Shown here: positions 17,081-25,649 of the stretch, piece by piece
How the letters are laid out: each line of letters opens with the position of its first letter
Numbering within the stretch: position 1 is the first letter of the stretch
Origin: Streptomyces sp. A1277
Lineage (GTDB): Bacteria; Actinomycetota; Actinomycetes; Streptomycetales; Streptomycetaceae
Assembly: GCF_004795015.1 (NCBI RefSeq)
Contig: NZ_SSBI01000023.1
Coordinates: 1-64,000, forward strand
Length of the DNA stretch: 64,000 bases
Reading direction: 5' to 3'
Position numbers and translations under genes: made by a program
Notes under the pieces: model-generated
What the model saw: only the letters and a program-made list of their open reading frames with translations
Databases searched by the model: none
Told to the model about the DNA's origin: nothing

Positions 17081-18394
17081 ATGGACACCGAATCCGCGCT
17101 GCCGTCCTCGACGACAACCTCGTCCCGGGCGCTCGCCACCGAAGCCGTGCACGCCGGACGCGACGATCTCGCGGCCCTCGGCCTGCACGCCGCGCCGATC
17201 GACCTGTCGACCACCTATCCCTCGTACGACTCCAGGGCGGAGGCGGAGCGGATCGACACCTTCGCCACCACCGGGGCGCGCCTCGACGGGCCGCCCGTCT
17301 ACGCACGGCTCGACAACCCGACGACCGCACGGTTCGAGACGGCACTGGCCCGGCTCGAAGGGACGGCGAGCGCGGTGTCCTTCGCCAGCGGCATGGCCGC
17401 GCTGACCGCCGTGCTGCTGGCCCGCGCGAGCGCGGGTCTGCGCCATGTGGTGGCGGTCCGGCCCCTGTACGGGTGCAGCGATCACCTCCTGGGGGCCGGG
17501 CTCCTCGGCACCGAGGTGACGTGGACCGACCCGGCGGGCATCGCCGATGCCCTCCGGCCCGACACGGGCCTGGTGATCGTGGAGACGCCCGCCAACCCGA
17601 CCCTCGCCGAGGTGGACCTCAGGGCCGTCGCGCACTCCTGCGGCTCGGTGCCGCTGCTGGTCGACAACACCTTCGCCACCCCGGTCCTGCAACGCCCCGT
17701 CGAACACGGCGCGCGGATCGTCCTGCACAGCGCGACCAAGTACCTCGGTGGCCACGGCGATGTGATGGGCGGGGTCGTCGCCTGCGACGAGGAGTTCGCC
17801 GCCGTGCTGCGCCAGGTGCGCTTCGCCACCGGCGGCGTCCTGCACCCCATGGCCGGCTACCTGCTGCTGCGCGGCCTGTCCACCCTGCCCGTGCGGGTCC
17901 GGGCAGCCTCCGCGAGCGCCGCCGAACTCGCCCGCAGGCTCTCCGCCGACCCGCGGATCGCCCGCGTGCACTACCCCGAAGTGGGCGGTGCGATGGTCTC
18001 GTTCGAGGTCTACGGGGACCCGCACCAGGTGATCGCGGGGGTGCGGCTGATCACGCCCGCCGTCAGCCTCGGCAGTGTCGACACCCTCATCCAGCACCCG
18101 GCCTCCATCAGCCACCGCATCGTGGACGAGGGAGACCGGCAGGCCGCCGGCGTCGGCGACCGGCTGCTGCGCATGTCGGTCGGTCTGGAGGACATCGAGG
18201 ACCTGTGGGCCGACCTGTGTCAGGCGCTGAGCGGCGACGAGCCGGCGGGGCCTGCCAGCGCTGGGTCTGTCAGCGCTGGGTCTGTGAGCTCTGGGTCTGT
18301 GAGCTCTAAGTCTGTGAGCTCTGGGTCTGTGAGCGCTCGGCCTGTTCGTACGGTGGCAGGGAGCGTGCCGGGGTCACGCCAAGGCGTGCGGTGA
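17081..18394 (+). CDS. Cys/Met-metabolism PLP-dependent enzyme (cystathionine/methionine gamma-lyase-like)
   Basis: 437 residues. The PLP lysine sits in 'VLHSATKYLGGHGDVMGGVV', with the upstream 'YARLDNPTTARFETALARLE' and 'VDNTFATPVLQRP' blocks of the Cys_Met_Meta_PP family. Whether it is a gamma-lyase or gamma-synthase cannot be decided. The last about 45 residues are a repeat-encoded Ser/Val/Gly tail (SAGSVSSGSV...) beyond the normal end. The DNA of the tail holds six 15-bp units and also codes antisense for the C-terminus of the next gene. Probably controlled by the divergent Lrp regulator. Confidence 0.92.
   Translation: MDTESALPSSTTTSSRALATEAVHAGRDDLAALGLHAAPIDLSTTYPSYDSRAEAERIDTFATTGARLDGPPVYARLDNPTTARFETALARLEGTASAVSFASGMAALTAVLLARASAGLRHVVAVRPLYGCSDHLLGAGLLGTEVTWTDPAGIADALRPDTGLVIVETPANPTLAEVDLRAVAHSCGSVPLLVDNTFATPVLQRPVEHGARIVLHSATKYLGGHGDVMGGVVACDEEFAAVLRQVRFATGGVLHPMAGYLLLRGLSTLPVRVRAASASAAELARRLSADPRIARVHYPEVGGAMVSFEVYGDPHQVIAGVRLITPAVSLGSVDTLIQHPASISHRIVDEGDRQAAGVGDRLLRMSVGLEDIEDLWADLCQALSGDEPAGPASAGSVSAGSVSSGSVSSKSVSSGSVSARPVRTVAGSVPGSRQGVR
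18251..18340. repeat. 15-bp tandem repeat, six units
   Basis: Six consecutive imperfect copies of a 15-bp unit (consensus TCTGTGAGCGCTGGG), in frame in the trans-sulfuration gene and read antisense in the last 12 codons of the ACT-GNAT gene. Confidence 0.9.
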
Positions 18395-19763
18395 TGACGA
18401 GGGTGCCTTCCTCGATCTGGTAGTCGAGCGGCAGCGAGAGCGCGCGCATGGCGGCGACCATGCCGGTGTTCGACGCCTGGGTGACGGCGTAGACGCTCTC
18501 GCAGCCGGCCTCGACGGCGAGCGCCACGAGCCGGGCGAGCAGTTCGGAGCCGATGCCCCGGCGCTGCCACTCGTCCTCGACGAGCAGGGCGACCTCGGTC
18601 TCGTCGCCGTCCCAGAGCAGATGGCCGAGGGCGACCAGCCGGCCGGAGGCCGTCTGCACGGCCAGGGTGCGGCCGAAGCGCGGGCTCAGCAGGTGGTCGA
18701 GATAGCGGTCGGCGTCGCGGACCGGGCCGTGGTAGCGCAGCCGCAGGGTCTGCTCGGAGCAGCGCCCGTGCATGGCCACGGCCGCTTCGAGGTCGGTCCG
18801 GTCCGCTCGTCGCACGGTGATCTCGTTGCCCTCGGGCAGGGTGAGCACCTGCTCACCGCGCGGGACGCGGGGGCCGAGCCGGGCGTCGAGCTCCACCAGC
18901 GCCCGCGCCCGCGCGAACTCCGTGGGTGTGAACGGGAGATAGGGCCGCTCGACCGTGATGACACCGCCGGACGGATCGCGCAGCCGCATCGTCGTCTCCT
19001 CCAGCACGCCTTCCACCGGGGCGGTCTCACCCGTGGCGCGTCCGGTGATGGACACGGCGGGCAACGAGTGGATGGAGCACCGGCCGAGCAGCTGCCGCAG
19101 GGCGAGAGGCAGTTCGGCGGCGTCCAGGGCGGTACGCGTAGCGAGGCCGAGCACCCGCGTGGGGGCATCGACCAGATCGTGGGCGTCGGCCCGTTCGGTC
19201 CAGGTCGAACGGCCCCCTGCGGCGGAGATAGCCCGGCTCAGCTGCTGGGCCGGCAGCGAGGCGGGCACCCGCAGCAGGAACTCGTCGACGGTGCCCTGCG
19301 CCAGCGGATGCGTCTGGAGCGTCAGGATGTCGATCCCGTGCCGGGCCAGCACGGTGCACAGCGCGGCCAGGCTGCCCGGTGCGTCCAGCACGGTGGTCCG
19401 CATCCGCCACAGCACGGTCTGGGCGGGGGCGGAGCCGGGGGAGGGGCCGGAGGCGGGGGCGGGCGTTGTGCGGGTGGTGGGGCCGATGTCCGTAGTGGCG
19501 GCTTCCGTATCCGGGTCCGTGATGGCGGCCTCGGGCGGGGGCGCGTGGCTGTGACGCCGCGCCCACCAGGTGTGGAACGCGGCGGTCGCGGTCAGCGCCA
19601 CGGCGGAGGCGATGAGCAGATACGGCCCGTCCGGCTGGTGCCCGATCAGGTTGGCGATCGCGTCGGCAACGGCCACCGCGGTGAAGAGAGCGGCTAGTTC
19701 GATCAGGTCCCGCCGCCAGTGGTGCGGGCGGCGGGCCCTCTTCGCGGATGTCACATCAGTCAT
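18306..19763 (-). CDS. Membrane-anchored ACT-GNAT protein acetyltransferase-like
   Basis: 485 residues. Two hydrophobic helices at about 22-41 and 47-66 are followed by a Pro/Thr-rich linker. An ACT-type amino-acid-binding region comes next ('MRTTVLDAPGSLAALCTVLA', about 121-140, extending to about 190), then a middle segment. A GNAT domain follows at about 318-460 with the acetyl-CoA loop 'EDEWQRRGIGSELLARLV'. ACT-GNAT proteins in actinobacteria are amino-acid-regulated lysine acetyltransferases. The membrane anchor here is less usual. The start at 19763 fits. It converges on the trans-sulfuration gene with an 89-bp overlap. Confidence 0.85.
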   Translation of the reverse strand: MTDVTSAKRARRPHHWRRDLIELAALFTAVAVADAIANLIGHQPDGPYLLIASAVALTATAAFHTWWARRHSHAPPPEAAITDPDTEAATTDIGPTTRTTPAPASGPSPGSAPAQTVLWRMRTTVLDAPGSLAALCTVLARHGIDILTLQTHPLAQGTVDEFLLRVPASLPAQQLSRAISAAGGRSTWTERADAHDLVDAPTRVLGLATRTALDAAELPLALRQLLGRCSIHSLPAVSITGRATGETAPVEGVLEETTMRLRDPSGGVITVERPYLPFTPTEFARARALVELDARLGPRVPRGEQVLTLPEGNEITVRRADRTDLEAAVAMHGRCSEQTLRLRYHGPVRDADRYLDHLLSPRFGRTLAVQTASGRLVALGHLLWDGDETEVALLVEDEWQRRGIGSELLARLVALAVEAGCESVYAVTQASNTGMVAAMRALSLPLDYQIEEGTLVITARLGVTPARSLPPYEQAERSQTQSSQT

Positions 19764-19875
19764 GGCATCCACTGTGACCGCACCGTGTTGCCTGTTCACG
19801 AACGCTTTGTGACCGATGGGTTAAGTGGCCGTTCAGCTGCCTATCGTCGGTTTAGGGCGAGTTGGTCAGGTCATT

Positions 19876-19992
19876 CGAAGGAGGGGAGCGGAGGGATGGG
19901 GTGGGAGGGGATGGGATGGGGCGGAGGGGAAGGTCGTGGGTGGGGGACGAGGGCAGGGGGCAGGGCAGGGCAGGGCAGGGCCGGGGCCGGTC
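19876..19992 (+). other. G-rich intergenic tract with G-quadruplex potential
   Basis: Between the DUF6493 stop (20017) and the ACT-GNAT start (19763) the + strand is almost purine-only with many GGG/GGGG runs. One cluster is at about 19893-19928; a second, at about 19951-19985, is a GGGCA pentamer run. At least four G-runs with 1-3 nt loops occur in each, meeting the standard G4 rule. Confidence 0.7.
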
Positions 19993-20016
19993 GCCGACCC
20001 CGGCAGTCGGCCGTCG

Positions 20017-20097
20017 TCAGGCGGCCCCCGGTGCGCGGGCGGCCTGCGGTGCGCGGGCGGCCCCCGGTGCGCGGGCGGCCTGCGGCGCACCGGCGGC
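20017..20097. repeat. 18-bp tandem repeat at the 3' end of the DUF6493 gene
   Basis: About four 18-bp units encode alternating APQAAR/APGAAR hexapeptides directly before the stop codon. Confidence 0.8.
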
Positions 20098-22731
20098 CTG
20101 CAGACGTATCGCCTGGCGCACCACCTGCGTCGTCCCGCCGCGTGCGGCGGTCGCGGCAAGGCCCGGGATCGGGCCGGTCGTCGGCGGACCGGAACGTTCC
20201 ACGCACTCCGCCGCCACGGCGAGCAGATCGCTCAGGCCCCGGGGCACCCGTTCGCGGGCCAGCAGCGCGGGCAGCACCGGCACCAGCACGGACAGCACGG
20301 TCCGGTACGCACCGGTGTCGGCCGCCGTACGTGCCGAGTCCGCCAACCGCCCCGGCTTCACCGCCTCCCCTGCGAGAAGCGAGGCCAGTTCGCCGCCGAG
20401 GAGTTCGGCATCGAGGCGGCCCCGGGCGGCGAGGACCAGCAGGGCGTCCACCGCCGCCAGCCGGTCCTCCGCGTGCCGCGCCGCCAGCCCATATCCCAGC
20501 GCGAGGTGCACCGCCCCGGCGGAACGCCCACCGGTCTCGGCGAGCGCGGGCAGCAGCCAGGCTGCTCCCCGCTGCTCCTCCACGCACGTGGTGAGGGAAG
20601 GGAGCAGCCAGGCCGCGAGCGTCTCCCCGTCCTCGGGCAGGGTGGCGATCCAGTGCGGGGACCTGTTGTCCCAGTGGTAGCAGTGCTGATCGCGGGGGGA
20701 GTGCGGGCGCCCGAGCCAGTGGAAGGCGCGGGGAAACTTTTGCTGGACGGCCTGGTTCTCCCTGGTGGCCAGCAGCAGGCGTCGCACCTCGGTCACCGTC
20801 TGCCGCAGCCAGTCCCTGGCGACCGGCACATCGGTCTCCACATGGCGGGGGACCACGGCTGCCACCGGCTCGTCCGCCCGCAGCCAGGCCGCCAGGCGGT
20901 CGCCCTCCTTGGTGCCCAGCGCGGCGGCCTGTCTCGCGGCCTCCTCCTCTCCGGTCCGCCGGACCCGCAGCAGTGCCTGGGCGAAGTCGACGGGCCCGGC
21001 CAGGACGCCCAGTGCCTGGTATCCGCGCAGCCGCTCGACCAGCTCCAGCGCGTCGATGCTCCCCGTGTGCCAGGTGGGCGTGGCCAGCAGATGGGGCAGG
21101 CGCCCGGTCCGTATCGCGGCGGCGGCCTCCCACAGGCGTGCGTACAGGATCCCGTCGAGCGCCGCGTGACAGCAGGTACCCGTCGCCGTCCAGCGTGTCA
21201 GCCCGTCGTGCACGGTCCGTTGCGATATCCGCCCGAGCAATGAGGCCGCGACGATGTGCAGTCCGTCGTGGTTACGGGCCATCCGCCGGTCGGCCTCGCC
21301 GTGGGGAAGGGAGGCCCACCACTGGTCGGCGAGCGCCACCTCCAGGGCTTCGGTCAGCTCCTTGCGCCCGGTGTGGGCGTACCGGATCAGGCCGTCCAGC
21401 GCGCGTTCGAACGCGGTGACGTCGTCCGGCGCCGACCGGAGCAGGGCCACCACCTCCTCGGTCAGCTCGGCGAGGGAGGCCGGGGCCGGCCCGAGACGGC
21501 GGGGGACCGGGGGCGGCGGCAGGATCTCCTCGTAGGCGTCGGCCGCCGGCTCGTCCTCCAGCAACTCGCCGAACACGGCGAGCGCCGCGGTGCGGTGCAC
21601 CGGGCCCAGTTGCGCGGCCATCCGGGCGGCGTCCTGCCGTATGGCCGGCGCCGCGGCCGGAACGGCGCGGGCGGCCAGCTTGAGCGCCCGCTCCTGCGTA
21701 TCGGTGTCCGGGTGTCCGAATGCCTCGGCGATCACCGGCAGCAGTTCGTCGGCGGTCGAGGGGTCCCGGCGCAGCACCTTCCCCAGCTGCACCAACTGGG
21801 CGCGCACGAGCTTCTTCTCGGTGCGGAACAGCACCGCGCCGGAGACCTCGGCCAGCTGCCGGAGGGTGAGCATCCCCTGCGCGTCGAGGCGGGCGAGCAC
21901 CTCCTGCGCCTGTCCCGCGACCGTGGACGGGCCGTCGGCCGCCATCGCCATCCAGTCGGCGACCCGATCCGCCTCCTCCTGGGCGGTGGGTTCGAGACCG
22001 CGGAGCACCAGCAGGCAGAAGCGCAGGTCGGTGGGTTTCCCGCCCCGCAGCAGACGCGTGACGCAGCCGTCGAGGAGGGCGTCGCGGCGGAGCATGCCCT
22101 CCGCGGCGAGGGCGGTCAGCGCGGCCGGCCAGTACTCGGCGGGGGAACGGCTGTCGACCCAGGCCACCACCGGCGGCAGCTCCGGCATGGTCAGGAGGTG
22201 CGGAATCAGGACGTCGAGATGGGCGTCCGCCCGCAGGACGTCGAGGAGCGGCACCTGGGGTTTCGACTGCCACCGCGTACCGCTGACCCGCTCGGCCCAC
22301 GCCCGGACCATGCCGTCGGAGGCGGGCAGCGGGCAGTGCGCCCGGCGGGACAGCTCCACGACGAGCCGGTATTCCGCGTCCGACTCGACGGCGCGGGCGG
22401 CCAGCCGCCGGGCGAGATCGGCGAGCCAGGCCGGATCGCGGTCGCCGAGCACTTCCAGCACCCACGGATACGGCGAATGCGCCCAGTCACGCATGTCCCT
22501 GGCGCCGAGCCAGGCCGCGCAGCCCGCCGCCCCGGTGTGGCAGCCCGCGCCGGCCACCAGCAGAGCCTTACGGACCCTGGTGCGCTCGCCCCAAGCCCAG
22601 CCCCGTGCCTCCTTGCGCAGGGCCTTCAACTCATCCAGCCCCGCCTTGCGTTCGCTCCGGTCGAGCCGGGCCAGCAGCGCACGGATGTCATCCAGGTGGC
22701 CTTCCCGTACCGCGTTCAGCAGCATGTTCAT
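20017..22731 (-). CDS. DUF6493 family protein
   Basis: 904 residues, long, alpha-helical and Leu/Ala-rich, without signal peptide or membrane helix; HEAT-like helical repeats are likely. It matches the DUF6493 proteins that follow SWIM-finger proteins in actinobacteria; function unknown. Start and upstream stop overlap as ATGA with GGAGG 8 bp before it, so it is translationally coupled to the SWIM gene. The C-terminus ends in four 6-residue repeats (APQAAR/APGAAR). The pair lacks the MoxR-type ATPase and VWA genes that often accompany SWIM proteins. Confidence 0.8.
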   Translation of the reverse strand: MNMLLNAVREGHLDDIRALLARLDRSERKAGLDELKALRKEARGWAWGERTRVRKALLVAGAGCHTGAAGCAAWLGARDMRDWAHSPYPWVLEVLGDRDPAWLADLARRLAARAVESDAEYRLVVELSRRAHCPLPASDGMVRAWAERVSGTRWQSKPQVPLLDVLRADAHLDVLIPHLLTMPELPPVVAWVDSRSPAEYWPAALTALAAEGMLRRDALLDGCVTRLLRGGKPTDLRFCLLVLRGLEPTAQEEADRVADWMAMAADGPSTVAGQAQEVLARLDAQGMLTLRQLAEVSGAVLFRTEKKLVRAQLVQLGKVLRRDPSTADELLPVIAEAFGHPDTDTQERALKLAARAVPAAAPAIRQDAARMAAQLGPVHRTAALAVFGELLEDEPAADAYEEILPPPPVPRRLGPAPASLAELTEEVVALLRSAPDDVTAFERALDGLIRYAHTGRKELTEALEVALADQWWASLPHGEADRRMARNHDGLHIVAASLLGRISQRTVHDGLTRWTATGTCCHAALDGILYARLWEAAAAIRTGRLPHLLATPTWHTGSIDALELVERLRGYQALGVLAGPVDFAQALLRVRRTGEEEAARQAAALGTKEGDRLAAWLRADEPVAAVVPRHVETDVPVARDWLRQTVTEVRRLLLATRENQAVQQKFPRAFHWLGRPHSPRDQHCYHWDNRSPHWIATLPEDGETLAAWLLPSLTTCVEEQRGAAWLLPALAETGGRSAGAVHLALGYGLAARHAEDRLAAVDALLVLAARGRLDAELLGGELASLLAGEAVKPGRLADSARTAADTGAYRTVLSVLVPVLPALLARERVPRGLSDLLAVAAECVERSGPPTTGPIPGLAATAARGGTTQVVRQAIRLQAAGAPQAARAPGAARAPQAARAPGAA

Positions 22732-24098
22732 CGCGCACCTCCGACGACCGCGGCGCCACGGCGGACCATCCGGACGGCCAACGCGTGCTTGCACGGGCCG
22801 CGGCGGCCCCGGTAGTCCGCCCACCACTGGCAGGTGCAGCTCAGCGCACCGGACTGCTCACGCACCTGGTAGCGCTGGTCGCCCGAGCGCACCGCCGCCA
22901 CCTCACCGTCCAGGACCACCGCGCCCTCCCGGGCCAGCTGCCGCGCGGCCACCAGCCGCGGATTGTGCCGCTCGGCACGGTCCGCGTCGTAGGGCAGTTC
23001 GCGGTGGAAGTACGACGCGTCCGCGAGGTCGTACCCCACCCGGCCGGCCGTGCCCAGCCGGACGAGCGCCGCCCGCACCCGCTCCACCGGCAGGCCCGCC
23101 TGTTCCGCCAGCCGGTCCGGTTCGATGCGGGGTTCCCAGGCCAGCAGCACGGAGACCAGTTCGGCGTCGGCGGCGTCGTCCGTGGCCAGCGCCTCCAGCA
23201 CTCCGCCCTCACCGGAGAACCCGCGCGAGGCGTCGGGCGACAGCGTCAGGGTCAGCCGCATGCCCGGCAGCACCACCTCCCAGGCGCTCGCGGTGGCCGC
23301 GCCGTCGGCCACCGGCCCGTACACGCGCAGCGCCGACGCGTACCTGAGGACCCGTTGCAAGGTCGCCAGCCGTTGGGGCCCCGGGAGGCAGACCGCTCCG
23401 GCCACCGGCCGTGTGGTGGGGCGCAGCGTCTGACCGACGGGCACCACCCACTGCGCGCCCCGCGAGGCAGGGCCGGACGACCGGGGCAGCGACCGCAGGA
23501 ACCGTACGGCCTCCGCCGCCGGGAGCTCCGCCCGCAGATCGAAGGCGGCGGAGGCCACCTGGGCCTCGGCGAAGCCCCGCAGCCACCGGTCCGGCAGCGG
23601 GACCTTCTTCTCCACGACGGGCCCGTCCATCGTGGTGACCGCCATCTCCTGCGGGCCCACCCGCAGATGCAGCGGATCGTCGCCCGCTATCCGCGAAAGT
23701 GCCTCCCGAAGCGGATTGTTCACATCGACATTGGTGGTGCCATGACCCGTCTCGACGCCCTCCAGGCCCTTGCTCAGCACGTCGAGCCGTGCGTACACCC
23801 CGCAGCATCCGGAGAACGACTCGAAGCGCAGCCGGTCGCCGTTGCCCGTCACCACCGGGTCCAGCGAGGACAGCAGGGTCCGCTGGTAGTAACGCGCGGC
23901 GGCGACATCCGCCACACAGAGGAGCCCGCGCGCCGCGATCTGCGGCGAGGCGAGGAAGCCCTCGAAGAACCGGGGATGCGGCTCGAAGCCACGCGGCGTG
24001 GAGCCGCCCGCGGTCTCCAGGCCGAGCAACTGCCCGGCCTGCGAGGACGCCAGGGCGGACGGACGTGAGTAGGCCAAAGCCTGCACGGTTCGGGTCAT
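22728..24098 (-). CDS. SWIM zinc-finger family protein
   Basis: 456 residues. The SWIM finger C-x-C-x(n)-C-x-H is visible near the C-terminus ('SCTCQWWADYRGRRGPCKHA', about residues 422-443). The preceding 400 residues resemble the conserved non-catalytic part of bacterial SWIM proteins ('FESFSGCCGVYARLDVL'). SWIM fingers bind DNA or protein. First gene of a two-gene operon with the DUF6493 gene (ATGA overlap). The start at 24098 fits. Function unknown; a role in a MoxR/VWA-like stress or defence complex is inference. Confidence 0.85.
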   Translation of the reverse strand: MTRTVQALAYSRPSALASSQAGQLLGLETAGGSTPRGFEPHPRFFEGFLASPQIAARGLLCVADVAAARYYQRTLLSSLDPVVTGNGDRLRFESFSGCCGVYARLDVLSKGLEGVETGHGTTNVDVNNPLREALSRIAGDDPLHLRVGPQEMAVTTMDGPVVEKKVPLPDRWLRGFAEAQVASAAFDLRAELPAAEAVRFLRSLPRSSGPASRGAQWVVPVGQTLRPTTRPVAGAVCLPGPQRLATLQRVLRYASALRVYGPVADGAATASAWEVVLPGMRLTLTLSPDASRGFSGEGGVLEALATDDAADAELVSVLLAWEPRIEPDRLAEQAGLPVERVRAALVRLGTAGRVGYDLADASYFHRELPYDADRAERHNPRLVAARQLAREGAVVLDGEVAAVRSGDQRYQVREQSGALSCTCQWWADYRGRRGPCKHALAVRMVRRGAAVVGGAR

Positions 24099-24144
24099 GA
24101 GAAAACGGTAGGACCCGCCACTGACAATGGACCTCTGCCGCAGG

Positions 24145-25602
24145 TCAACCGGTGTTCGGCCGGGAACCGGCCAGTGCACGCACCCCACGGGCGATGTCCG
24201 CCGGTGCCAGGTGGGCGTAGCCGAGCACGAGACGCACGCAGCCATCGGTGGGCCGCTGCGTGCCGTGGTCGCGCAGCAGGCGCACGGCGATCCCGGCATC
24301 GGCCGCGCGGGCGGCGAACTCCTTCTCCGGGCCCCAGCGTTCGGGGAGCCTGGCGATGATGTGGAGCCCTGCCGCGATGCCGCTCACCTCGGTGCCGGGG
24401 AAGTGCTCGGCAAGCGCCCGTGTCAGCGCGTCGCGCCGCTCGCGGTAGGCGCGCTGACAGCGTCTCAGCTGGCGGTCGTAGCCCCCGCCGGTCACGAAAT
24501 CGGCGAGTACCGCCTGATCGAGGGCCGGGTTGCCGAGGTCCATCGTCCGCTTCCGGTCGACGAGCTCGTCGGTCATCGAGGCGGGCGCGACCAGCCACCC
24601 CAGCCGCAGCCCGGGTGCCAGCGACTTGCTCACCGAGCCCGTGTAGGCGACGTGTTCGGGGTCGAGCCCCTGAAGGGCTCCGACGGGGGCGCGGTCGTAG
24701 CGGAAGTCGCCGTCGTAGTCGTCCTCAACCACCAGCCCGTCCACCTCGCGCGCCCACTCCAGGAGCCGGCTGCGACGGGCGGCGGAGTACGCCACTCCGG
24801 TCGGGAACTGGTGGGCGGGAGTCGTGACCACGGCGCGCACGCCGGAGCGCACCAATGGCTCCAGGGCCAGGCCCTCGTCGTCGAGCGGGACCGGGGCCGT
24901 CGCCACACCGGCGGAGGCGAAGAGCGCCGTGTGCTCGGGGCTCCCGGGGTCCTCCACACCGACCGTGCGCACACCGCGCCCGTGCAGGACGAACCCGAGC
25001 AACGTCGTCGCCTGCGCCACTCCGGAACAGACCAGCAGCCGTTCGGGATCGGCGACCACCCCGCGCCGCCGCGTCAGCAGCGCGGCGAGCGCGTTGCGCA
25101 GCTCCGGCAGACCGCGCGGGTCCGGATAGCCGAGAGCGTGGTGCGGCAGCCGGCCCAGCACCGAGCGGTGAGCGGCCGCCCAGGCGCTGCGCGGGAAGAG
25201 CGAGAGATCCGGCGTGCCCGGCCGGAAGTCGACGCGCACGCCACGGGCGCGCGGGGCGAGATCCCGCGCGCCCCCCGCCGCCGCGCGCACGGCCCCGCTC
25301 ACCCAGGTCCCCGCCCCGCGGCCGCTGCGCAGATAGCTCTCGGCGGTCAGCTGTTCGTACGCCTCGGTCACCAGGCCGCGCGAGACCCCCAGATCGGCGG
25401 CCAGCTCACGGCTGGACGGCAGCCGCGTCCCGGGTGCCAGACGGCCGGAACGGACCGCCTCGCGCAGGGCCGACTGGAGCGCCCGGCCACGGCCGCGGGC
25501 CGGAGCCGACGCCACCGGCAACAGCAGCTCCCAGGCCGCGGAGATCGATTCCCGGTCCCCTTCGCCCACGCCCGGGCGTGGATTGGTCCCCGAAGGTGTC
25601 AT
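24145..25602 (-). CDS. MocR/PdxR-type GntR-aminotransferase regulator
   Basis: 485 residues. A wHTH GntR domain at about residues 30-95 ('LPSSRELAADLGVSRGLVTE') is fused to a fold-type I aminotransferase domain (about 125-480). The PLP lysine lies in 'YTGSVSKSLAPGLRLGWLVA', with the family block 'EDDYDGDFRYD'. Such proteins sense PLP or an amino-acid adduct and regulate vitamin B6, GABA, taurine or export genes. It is divergent from the EamA permease (47 bp apart), the likely target. Confidence 0.93.
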   Translation of the reverse strand: MTPSGTNPRPGVGEGDRESISAAWELLLPVASAPARGRGRALQSALREAVRSGRLAPGTRLPSSRELAADLGVSRGLVTEAYEQLTAESYLRSGRGAGTWVSGAVRAAAGGARDLAPRARGVRVDFRPGTPDLSLFPRSAWAAAHRSVLGRLPHHALGYPDPRGLPELRNALAALLTRRRGVVADPERLLVCSGVAQATTLLGFVLHGRGVRTVGVEDPGSPEHTALFASAGVATAPVPLDDEGLALEPLVRSGVRAVVTTPAHQFPTGVAYSAARRSRLLEWAREVDGLVVEDDYDGDFRYDRAPVGALQGLDPEHVAYTGSVSKSLAPGLRLGWLVAPASMTDELVDRKRTMDLGNPALDQAVLADFVTGGGYDRQLRRCQRAYRERRDALTRALAEHFPGTEVSGIAAGLHIIARLPERWGPEKEFAARAADAGIAVRLLRDHGTQRPTDGCVRLVLGYAHLAPADIARGVRALAGSRPNTG

Positions 25603-25649
25603 GAAAGTGGACCTTAAACCGGGCCGCCCGGCTCCTTAGCGTCGGTGCC
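25603..25649. promoter_or_regulatory. Divergent MocR/permease promoter region
   Basis: 47 bp between two divergent starts. It holds GTGGACC near 25607 and a TTAGCGT -10-like box about 13 bp before the permease ATG, implying short or no leaders on both sides and overlapping promoters that one MocR-type protein could control. Confidence 0.5.
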
